A stretch of DNA of 64,000 bases from DASXKD01 sp963762735. GTDB lineage: Bacteria > Actinomycetota > Actinomycetes > Streptosporangiales > Streptosporangiaceae. The notes below the pieces were generated by a model. It was not told the origin of the DNA. It worked only from the letters and a program-made list of their open reading frames with translations, and made no database searches. This document shows positions 40,358 through 47,216 of this stretch, piece by piece; within the stretch, counting starts at the first letter, position 1, and each line of letters opens with the position of its first letter. The stretch is taken from assembly GCA_963762735.1 (NCBI GenBank), contig CAVXMG010000006.1, forward strand, positions 142,229 to 206,228, written 5' to 3'. The translations under genes and the position numbers were made by a program.

Positions 40358-40871
40358 TGCGGGCCAGTTCGGCCTCGCGGGCCAGGAACCTGAGCCGGGC
40401 GGCCCGCGCGTCCCACGAGTAGACCACCGCGGTGCCGGCGATGAGGTCGTGCAGGGCGCGGTGTTCCCGTTGCACGAGGATGCCGAGGAAGCCCAGACCG
40501 AACAGCAGGAAGCTGAGCGGGAACACCAGCGCGCGCACTACACCGCGCCACGGGTCGATGGCCTGCCCGTCCTCTCGGACCACCCGCACGCCGAGCACCG
40601 CCATGCCGGCCGTCCGGCCGCTCATCGCCCACGAGTAGCCGAAGTAGAAGAACTCCCAGACGACGTAGATGACCGTGACCACGATGTCCTGCCGGTTCCA
40701 GGAGACGTGCTTGCCGGTCACGATCTGCACCGCGTAGGAGACCCCGGCGAGGGCCAGGGTGAACGCCCCGGTACTGACTGCCAGGTCGATGGCGAAGGCC
40801 AGGAACCGGGACACCGAGCCCGCGTAGTGGCCCTGCGCGGTCAGCGACTGGGCAGGTATGCGGGGGCTCAT
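40341..40871 (-). CDS. RDD-family membrane protein
   Basis: 176 residues with three membrane segments. RDD landmarks: GSVSRFLAFAIDLAVSTGAF (Arg and Asp in the first helix), SGRTAGMAVLGVRVVREDGQ and HRALHDLIAGTAVVY. RDD proteins are often ion or osmolyte transport-related; an Na+/H+ antiport role has been shown for one member. The start overlaps the stop of the upstream repeat-protein gene (ATGA), making this the third gene of a GAP/repeat/RDD operon. Confidence 0.88.
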   Translation of the reverse strand: MSPRIPAQSLTAQGHYAGSVSRFLAFAIDLAVSTGAFTLALAGVSYAVQIVTGKHVSWNRQDIVVTVIYVVWEFFYFGYSWAMSGRTAGMAVLGVRVVREDGQAIDPWRGVVRALVFPLSFLLFGLGFLGILVQREHRALHDLIAGTAVVYSWDARAARLRFLAREAELARIPPDG

Positions 40872-41422
40872 TTCGTTGCCTCCCCCGCGGGAGCTTCGCT
40901 TGGTGGTGCTGGAGGCTCGTGAGATGGCGCTGCGGGAGGCGTGGCCGCACCGTCCAGCAGCGCGCGCGGCGCCACCGGAGCGGGCTGCTTGCGCCGCAGG
41001 GCGCGCTGCACCCAGCGGTCGATGAACTGGTCAAGTCCCACGGCCTCGCTGCGCGCCGCGTCCAGCGCCTCAGTCGCGGCGCCGCCGGAGGACCTGGCGA
41101 TCACCGCGCCGAGGTCGGTCTGCTCGACCAGCGCATCCATGTCGATACGGCTCAGCAGCGCGTTGATATCGATCCGGTCCAGCAGGGCCCCGGTGTCGAT
41201 CCGCGCGAGCACCGCGTTCAGATCCACCTGCTCGATCAGCGCGGTCACGTCGACCCTGGCCAGCAACGCGTTCATGTCCACCTGCGCCATCAGGCCGTTC
41301 AGGTCGATCCGCGCGACGATGGCATTCAGGTCCACCACGTCAAGCACGAGGTCTACTACCCGCTCGGCGACGCGCTGGGCCATCGCCTCGACCGGGTCGG
41401 CGATCCGGCGGTGCGCGGTCAT
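40868..41422 (-). CDS. Nonapeptide-repeat protein
   Basis: 184 residues. Residues about 31-111 are nine consecutive 9-residue repeats of the form D-x-x-A-[LIV]-[LIV]-x-[RQ]-[VI], for example DLNAIVARI, DMNALLARV, DLNAVLARI and DINALLSRI. The regular period with paired aliphatics suggests a solenoid or amphipathic membrane-surface helix. An Arg/Ala helix (QFIDRWVQRALRRKQ) and a Pro/Ala tail follow. No known family is certain. ATG 41422 overlaps the true stop of the GAP gene, and the stop overlaps the RDD start, so all three are translationally coupled. Confidence 0.75.
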   Translation of the reverse strand: MTAHRRIADPVEAMAQRVAERVVDLVLDVVDLNAIVARIDLNGLMAQVDMNALLARVDVTALIEQVDLNAVLARIDTGALLDRIDINALLSRIDMDALVEQTDLGAVIARSSGGAATEALDAARSEAVGLDQFIDRWVQRALRRKQPAPVAPRALLDGAATPPAAPSHEPPAPPSEAPAGEATK

Positions 41423-42085
41423 CGGCCCACCGCGAGCCCGTAGATCCCGTTGACAACCATGATCCCTCCCACCGCGACAAGCACGCACTATGAGCACGAC
41501 TTTGCCATGTGCTCGCAGCCAGCCGTTGAAGGCCGTCAGATACCGTGTCGTGGCCGTGGGGGCGACCAGGTGGAGCACGATGGGCAGCCACACCAGCAGC
41601 ACGTTGATGACCACGACGATGATCAGTGCGATGAGCGTGAGATCGAAGCTGGCCCGCGCCGTCGCGATCACCTGCACCGCGGCGAGGAAGCTGACCCCCG
41701 GGGCGAAGACCAGGATGCCGACGAGGAACGCACTGCGCGGTGCCGGGTCGGCCACCATCTTCGACACGAACCCCTGGTGCGCCTTGGCCGGGTCGGGCGG
41801 CCGCGGCTTGCGCCGCGCGACCACGATGGCCCCCGCCAGCAACAGGATGCCCAGGCCAAGCCGCAGGCCGTACCTGGGCGTGTGATCTGCGGGACTCTGC
41901 AGGTGGACACCGCGCAGTATCTCCAGGGCCAGCACGCCCATGAGCAGGCTCATAACGACCGCTCCGGCGAGGTAGAACGCGGTGACCAGCCGCGGCCGCG
42001 CGGAACCGAGGTAGACCGCGGCGACCAGCAGCGCGGTCGGCGACAGCGCCGCCAGCAGCGCGAGCCCGGCTGCCTGTATCAGCAT
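41419..42085 (-). CDS. GAP-family (Sap/LysE-like) membrane transporter, C-terminal frameshift
   Basis: About 222 residues, six membrane segments: LIQAAGLALLAALSPTALLV, LVTAFYLAGAVVMSLLMGVL and LTLIALIIVVVINVLLVWLP. It matches the GAP family named for a mycobacterial glycolipid-addressing protein. As read, the frame passes its stop and fuses into the next gene. Removing one base at 41485 restores VLVAVGGIMVVNGIYGLAVG and a TGA at 41419-41421 overlapping the next ATG, exactly the expected end. I therefore annotate a normal gene with a one-base insertion, probably an error. The start is ATG 42085. Confidence 0.75.
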
Positions 42086-42140
42086 CGGGCCGCTACCGCC
42101 GGACCCGGCGCGGCCGCCTCGACGCGGGCAACTGTCGTTC

Positions 42141-43489
42141 TCAAGTCTGGCTGGCGATCTCGGGCTTGGCGGGCGGCCTGCCGATCAACTCGATCAGCCC
42201 GAGGACCACGAGCAGGAGGATGACAAGCACGATGACGCTCGCGGGGGTGGGGCGGCCCTGGAACACGAAGATGATGGCGGCAAGGCCCACCGCGCAGATG
42301 CGCAGTGCGTGCCGGTGCGCATAGGTCCACCGGCCCGCGGGCCCGGTGGTCACGCCCTTGCGCTCGCCGCTGGACCGGATCCAGCCGAAGGCCGAGACGA
42401 AGCCGGCCCTGGTCCGTACCGCGGTCACCGACGGCCCGGTCAGGAACGCGCCGATCGCCACGATCAGCCCGATGACCAGGAGCACGCGCAGCGCCTCCTT
42501 GATGAACCGGACCAGCGTGTCGAACGTGGCGGCGGCGGCGTTGCTGGGCAGCACCGAGTTGGGCACGCTGTTGAGGTAGACGCCGCGGAAGATCAGCAGG
42601 GCCGCGCCGAGGACCAGCATGGAGGCGGCGAACCCTAGCCCGGCGCCTATCAGCGCGCGCCGGTGGGACCTGGCGATATACACGCCCGCGGCGATCAGCA
42701 GCAGCGACAGGATCGGCAGCACGATCTTCAGGTCGTTGATCAGCCGGTAGAGGGTCTGCGCCTGGACCAGGGTCTTGGAGGAGAACAGCGCGAGCGAGGG
42801 GTGGATCGGCGGGAGGCTGTTCACCAGCGTGAACCCGCGCGCGGCGAGGTTCTGCTTGACGATCGCGATGAACGGGGCAAGGTCGATGGTGACCTGGCCG
42901 TTGCTGACGGTGATCGCGCCGTTTTCCCAGACAGGGCCTGCACCAGGGTCTGGTGGGCCACCCTATTGACCTGGATCCAGGTATTCGCGAACCTGTCGCT
43001 GGTCACGATCTTGTGCACGGTGTTGTGTATGTAGCCGGTGACCGCGCTGGAGATCGCCGGACCGAACGTCTTGAGCAGGGTGCCGACACGGGGCAGGCCC
43101 TTGCTGGTCAGCAGGGCTGCGGCCTGGTTGGCGTAGCCGGTCACGTTGAGGTGGCTGGTGATCGCGGTCGTGACCTTGTCGGTCAGCGCATTCTGGATCG
43201 CCGGGTCATGGATCAGCGGCTCGATGTTCGCGATGTAGCGGTTGGTGTCGGAGACCTGGTTGGCGGTCCAGACCCCCACCACCGACAGCGGGGCGAGCAC
43301 GCAGCCGATCACGATGAGCAGCGCGGAGACGGGGGTCCGCCAGGAGACGCGGTGCCGCCGTGGCTGGTCCGCCTGCTTGCGCCGCAGTTCGGTCACCTCG
43401 GTGCGAAGGCGTGCCAGTTCGGCCCGCTCGTCCTGGCTGAGACCCGCGGCCTGTGCCGCGCTGTCCGGTTCGCTGTCGGTCGCAGCCAT
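42141..43489 (-). pseudogene. Large coiled-coil membrane protein, frameshifted
   Basis: ATG 43489 (GGAGGAAAAGACCC upstream) begins MAATDSEPDSAAQAAGLSQD, a coiled coil (ELARLRTEVTELRRKQ), one membrane helix (SALLIVIGCVLAPLSVVGVW) and an extracellular domain. At the AAAA run 42922-42925 the frame needs one extra A to continue GAITVSNGQVTIDLAPFIAI and NSLPPIHPSLALFSSKTLVQ. Several membrane helices follow (LKIVLPILSLLLIAAGVYIA; VIVLVILLLVVLGLIELIG). The joined product is about 450 residues and is a conserved-looking actinobacterial membrane protein of unknown role. The homopolymer location makes a sequencing deletion likely. Confidence 0.7.
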
Positions 43490-43612
43490 GGGTCTTTTCC
43501 TCCAGACCGGGCGTCGGCGGTACCGTGCCACCGCCGTGAACGGTACCGTGCCACCGCCGTGAAGGTGTGGCCTCGTATCCGTTCACGCTGTTCCGGACTG
43601 CCGTGGTGTACC

Positions 43613-43629
43613 TCACCCGGCCGGGGTGA
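43613..43629 (+). promoter_or_regulatory. TCACCC-N5-GGGTGA dyad, perfect
   Basis: TCACCC-GGCCG-GGGTGA is centred 42 bp upstream of the second DUF6458 gene and 132 bp upstream of the divergent membrane-protein gene. Confidence 0.75.
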
Positions 43630-43662
43630 ATCGGCGGCTGAGGTCGGTGAGAGAACGGTGTC

Positions 43663-43887
43663 ATGACCATTGGCGGGAGCATCGCACTGATCGTCGCCGG
43701 TGCCATCTTGCGTTTCGCGGTGACCTGGCACGGCAAGTACCTCAACCTTCAAGCCATCGGCGTGATCTTGATGGTCGCGGGCGTGGTCGGCCTCTGTGTG
43801 TCGGTCGGGCTGCTGATCTCGCGGCGGCGCGCCCGGGCCGGGGCGCAGGTGTACGAGGAACGCCGCTACACCGAGCCGCCCATGTGA
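43663..43887 (+). CDS. DUF6458 small membrane protein (copy 2)
   Basis: 74 residues, MTIGGSIALIVAGAILRFAV, second helix LQAIGVILMVAGVVGLCVSV, tail AQVYEERRYTEPPM. It is a close duplicate of the protein encoded at 29282, and both have the same 17-bp dyad upstream, so gene and control element were conserved together. Function is unknown. It converges on the potassium-channel gene with only 7 bp between stops. Confidence 0.82.
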   Translation: MTIGGSIALIVAGAILRFAVTWHGKYLNLQAIGVILMVAGVVGLCVSVGLLISRRRARAGAQVYEERRYTEPPM

Positions 43888-43894
43888 CGGTAGC

Positions 43895-44569
43895 TCAGCC
43901 CTGCCGGTCCGCGGAGGAACGGAACGCCGCGACCAGGCGGGCCACCAGCGTGGCCAGGAAGACCTGGCCGGTGAGCGCCTCCAGGACGGCGACGGCCCGG
44001 CCGGGGTCGTATCCGGCGGTGAAGTCGCCGTAGCCCAGGGTGGTCAGCGTGGTGTAGCTGAAGTACTGGAAGGTCTGCGTATTGGCCATCTCCCCAGTGA
44101 CGAAGAACTGGTCGCCGTAGAAATGGTAGATCGCCGCGAAGACGGCGGCGAACATGAAGCCGAGGACGAGATAGGCGCTGAGCGCGCCGTAGATGCTCTG
44201 CAGGGTCACCGTGCCGAAGGCCAGCACCCGGCGGACGATCATTACGGCCGCGGCGAGCAGGACCAGGGCGGTCCATAGGTCGGCGATCCCGCTGCCGGTG
44301 TCACCGGTTGCCGTGCTGAACGACAGGACGAACATGACCGGCATCCCGACGACGGCGGCGATCAGCACGAGGCGCACCGCCCGCCGCGATATCGATGCGC
44401 TCCGCAGGGCCAGCAGCACCGCCACGGTAAACAGCACCACCTGCACGGCCTCGACCCAATGCCTTCTGATAAGCGCGGACAGCAGATAGCTGGCGATCAG
44501 CAGGATCAGCAGCGCGCCATACCGGCCGGGCTGGGGGCGGGGGCGGGCCGAGGGCGCGTCGGCGCTCAT
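43895..44569 (-). CDS. Two-pore-domain-type potassium channel family protein
   Basis: 224 residues. Four to six hydrophobic segments precede a single pore: SYTTLTTLGYGDFTAGYDPG contains the K+ selectivity filter TLGYGD, followed by a last helix (GQVFLATLVARLVAAF). There is no RCK/TrkA-N domain. This is the Ion_trans_2 layout. It would conduct K+ across the membrane and help set membrane potential during stress. ATG 44569 has GGGAGGGACACGGGG upstream. A perfect stress dyad is centred 70 bp upstream. Confidence 0.88.
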   Translation of the reverse strand: MSADAPSARPRPQPGRYGALLILLIASYLLSALIRRHWVEAVQVVLFTVAVLLALRSASISRRAVRLVLIAAVVGMPVMFVLSFSTATGDTGSGIADLWTALVLLAAAVMIVRRVLAFGTVTLQSIYGALSAYLVLGFMFAAVFAAIYHFYGDQFFVTGEMANTQTFQYFSYTTLTTLGYGDFTAGYDPGRAVAVLEALTGQVFLATLVARLVAAFRSSADRQG

Positions 44570-44630
44570 CCCCGTGTCCCTCCCGACGGTGGCATGCACA
44601 AAAGGCTCGCGTCACGGCGCGGGCGCCGGT

Positions 44631-44647
44631 TCACCCGGGACGGGTGA
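44631..44647 (-). promoter_or_regulatory. TCACCC-N5-GGGTGA dyad, perfect
   Basis: In gene orientation it reads TCACCC-GTCCC-GGGTGA, followed by ACCGGCGCC. It is centred 70 bp upstream of the potassium-channel start and could also act rightward on the ATPase gene 174 bp away. Confidence 0.75.
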
Positions 44648-44812
44648 CGTGCGGTGATACGCCGCAACCCGGCGGTATGCCCCTCTGCGAAGGTCACTTA
44701 ACCCTCAGCTAGTAATCAGAAAACGTCCGGCTGAGCATAAGCATCTCCTGAGGTTTCGTCCAGGTCCGGCGCCGACTCTCTATGTAGGCGGACTTACGGA
44801 TGGGGGCAACAC

Positions 44813-45214
44813 GTGGCCAGGCAGATGACCGTGACCCTGCCCGCGACCGGGCGGGCGGCAGGTCTGGCGCGCCAGGTGACCCGGGACGCCCTGGCGGTAT
44901 GGCAGGTGGCACACCTGGAGGAGACCGCGGTACTGCTCGTCTCCGAACTGGTCGGCAACGTGCTGCGGCACGCGCGGACCAGGGCGCTCGCCATGGCGCT
45001 GTGCCTGGACCCTGAGGTGACGTCGCTGCTGATCGAGGTGCACGACACCGATCCGCACGAGCCACGGCCTCGCACGCCGGCGACACTCGACGAGTCCGGG
45101 TTCGGGTTCGTGCTCATCGAGGCCCTGGCGGGTAAGTGGGGAGTCCGCCAGACGGAGATCGGCAAGGCGGTCTGGGTGGAACTCGACGCCAGGCAGCCGG
45201 TCAACCACCCGTAG
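44813..45214 (+). CDS. Anti-sigma-factor-like histidine-kinase-fold ATPase
   Basis: 133 residues of the SpoIIAB/RsbW-like HATPase_c_2 type: TVTLPATGRAAGLARQVTRD, the N-box TAVLLVSELVGNVLRHA, LIEVHDTDPHEP (G1-like) and ESGFGFVLIEALAGKWGV (G2-like) binding ATP. Actinobacteria carry many of these; some phosphorylate anti-anti-sigma proteins, others act alone. The G-box reads HDTDP rather than D-x-G-x-G, which is seen in the Streptomyces-type subfamily. GTG 44813 follows GGGGGCAACAC. No sigma or STAS partner lies beside it. Confidence 0.8.
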   Translation: MARQMTVTLPATGRAAGLARQVTRDALAVWQVAHLEETAVLLVSELVGNVLRHARTRALAMALCLDPEVTSLLIEVHDTDPHEPRPRTPATLDESGFGFVLIEALAGKWGVRQTEIGKAVWVELDARQPVNHP

Positions 45215-45347
45215 CAGGGGATGCCGGGCAGGCCCGCCAACCGGAAGCATCGGGTAGTACGGGCCCAATACGGCGTGCTGGCGCCGGACACACGGCGCCT
45301 GCCCAGGCGAGCGCCGGCGCGGGCCGCGAGCACAAGGGGTGCGGACC

Positions 45348-46748
45348 ATGCCGTTGCATGAGCGTGACATCATTCGCGATCAGCTTGCAGATTGTGTGTT
45401 CGTCGGGCGCGACCTGACCAGGCCCGTGCCGAAGTACACCTTCCCCCGCGACGAATCCCCGCCCGCCGAGGCGTTCCAGGTGGTGTCGGATGAGCTGATG
45501 CTCGACGGCAACGCCCGCCAGAACCTGGCCACGTTCTGCCAGACGTGGGAGGAGCCGGAGGTTCTGGCGCTGATGGCGCTGTCGGTCAACAAGAACATGA
45601 TCGACAGGGACGAGTACCCGCAGACCGCCGAGATAGAGCGGCGGTGCGTGCACATGATGGCGGACCTGTGGAATGCGCCCGAGGCGGCCAACACCGTGGG
45701 CGCCTCGGCGATCGGCTCGTCGGAGGCGTGCATGCTGGCGGGGATGGCGGCCAAGTGGCGGTGGCGGGCCAAGCGGCGGGCCGAAGGCAAGAGCGTGGAC
45801 AACCCGAACATGGTGTGCGGGCCGGTGCAGGTGGTGTGGCACAAGTTCGCCCGCTACTGGGACATCGAGATGCGCGAGGTGCCGATGGCCCATGGCCGCT
45901 ACGCCATGGACGCAGAGACGATGCTGGAACGGGTGGACGAAAACACGATCATGGTGGTGCCGACCCTCGGCGTCACCTACACCGGCGCCTACGAGCCGGT
46001 GGCGGAGATGGCGGCCGCCCTCGACAAGCTGCAGGCCGACACCGGCCTGGATGTCGACATTCACGTGGACGCGGCCAGCGGTGGCTTCCTTGCCCCGTTC
46101 TGCGCCCCGGACGTGGTCTTCGACTTCCGGCTGCCCCGGGTGAAGTCGATCAGCGCCTCGGGGCACAAGTTCGGGCTGGCCCCGCTGGGCGCCGGCTGGG
46201 TCGTCTTCCGTGATGTCGCCGAGCTGCCCGATGACCTGATATTCCACGTCAACTATCTGGGCGGCGACATGCCGGTGTTCCAGATCAACTTCTCCCGGCC
46301 TGCCGGGCAGATCATCGCCAGCTACTACAACTTCCTGCGCCTTGGCTTCGAGGGCTACCGGCGCATTCACCAGTCGTCCTATGACATCGGCCAGTACCTC
46401 GCCGCCGAGATCGTCAAGCTGGGCCCGTTCGAGCTGCTCTGCGACAGCAACCCAGCCACCGGGATACCGACGGTCACCTGGCGCATCGCCGAGGGCGAGG
46501 ATCCGGGGTACACCCTGTTCGACCTCGCCGACCGGCTGCGCACCCAAGGCTGGCAGGTACCCGCCTACACTCTTACCGGGAGCGCATCCGATATCGCCGT
46601 GCAGCGCATTCTGGTCCGTCTGGGGGTGAGCCGGGACATGGCCTCGTTGCTTCTCGACGATTTCCGCGACGCGGTGGCTCACTTCAGCAAGCATCCGGTG
46701 ACCGTGCCCATGTCCAAGGAGGAGTCCGGCGGGTTCAACCACCTCTGA
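45348..46748 (+). CDS. Glutamate decarboxylase (PLP-dependent)
   Basis: 466 residues, the same size as E. coli GadA/B. It converts glutamate to GABA and CO2, consuming a proton. Visible: ENTIMVVPTLGVTYTGAYEP, HVDAASGGFLAPF, and SISASGHKFGLAPLG with the PLP lysine at about residue 274. The substrate region YPQTAEIERRCVHMMADLWN and a C-terminal GGFNHL near the pH-gating tail are also present. ATG 45348 is preferred (AAGGGG upstream) over GTG 45339. There is no glutamate/GABA antiporter next to it; its absence means acid resistance is not proven from the window alone. Confidence 0.93.
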   Translation: MPLHERDIIRDQLADCVFVGRDLTRPVPKYTFPRDESPPAEAFQVVSDELMLDGNARQNLATFCQTWEEPEVLALMALSVNKNMIDRDEYPQTAEIERRCVHMMADLWNAPEAANTVGASAIGSSEACMLAGMAAKWRWRAKRRAEGKSVDNPNMVCGPVQVVWHKFARYWDIEMREVPMAHGRYAMDAETMLERVDENTIMVVPTLGVTYTGAYEPVAEMAAALDKLQADTGLDVDIHVDAASGGFLAPFCAPDVVFDFRLPRVKSISASGHKFGLAPLGAGWVVFRDVAELPDDLIFHVNYLGGDMPVFQINFSRPAGQIIASYYNFLRLGFEGYRRIHQSSYDIGQYLAAEIVKLGPFELLCDSNPATGIPTVTWRIAEGEDPGYTLFDLADRLRTQGWQVPAYTLTGSASDIAVQRILVRLGVSRDMASLLLDDFRDAVAHFSKHPVTVPMSKEESGGFNHL

Positions 46749-46788
46749 CACCGCGTCAGACCGGCGCATCCGGGGCCTGGTCCGCTTC

Positions 46789-47151
46789 ATGGCCGGCTCG
46801 CTGGCCTTCGCTGCCTGTGTCAACTTCTGGGCCGCCATCTACCAGATCGCACGCTCCGCCAGCTACACGGCCACCCCGCAATACGTGTTCGGCAACCTCC
46901 GCGCCTGGGGGTTTGTCACGCTGGCCATCGCGATCGGCCAGTTCGCCGTGGCCGCCGGCCTGGTCGCCGGCAGTCAGCGGGCCCGCTGGTTCGGGGCCGG
47001 GCTGGCACTGGTGAACGGGTTCGGGCAGATATCCGGCCTCCCCGGGTACCCGTCCTGGTTCCTGGTGGTCACCGCCGTGGACATGGTCGTGCTCTTCGGG
47101 CTCGCCATCTACGGCAGGCGGTCAGCCGTCCAGGAGAGAGAGCTCGCGTGA
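46789..47151 (+). CDS. Four-helix membrane protein (DUF7144-like)
   Basis: 120 residues with four membrane helices: SLAFAACVNFWAAIYQIARS, GFVTLAIAIGQFAVAAGLVA, ARWFGAGLALVNGFGQISGL and FLVVTAVDMVVLFGLAIYGR. It resembles small actinobacterial proteins often found with stress genes. It begins 40 bp after the decarboxylase stop and may be co-transcribed. The open frame extends a little upstream of ATG 46789, but with no usable start codon. Confidence 0.65.
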   Translation: MAGSLAFAACVNFWAAIYQIARSASYTATPQYVFGNLRAWGFVTLAIAIGQFAVAAGLVAGSQRARWFGAGLALVNGFGQISGLPGYPSWFLVVTAVDMVVLFGLAIYGRRSAVQERELA

Positions 47152-47216
47152 CCGGATGACCGCCTGCTCGCGGGAGGTCAGCGCGCCGGGGGGCGGTTTC
47201 GGCGGCACCGAATCGG

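Noticed and set aside
40868..42085. A single 405-residue fusion of GAP transporter and repeat protein
   Set aside because: Removing one base at 41485 gives a normal GAP C-terminus and an ATGA overlap with an internal ATG, so two genes with a frameshift explain the data better.
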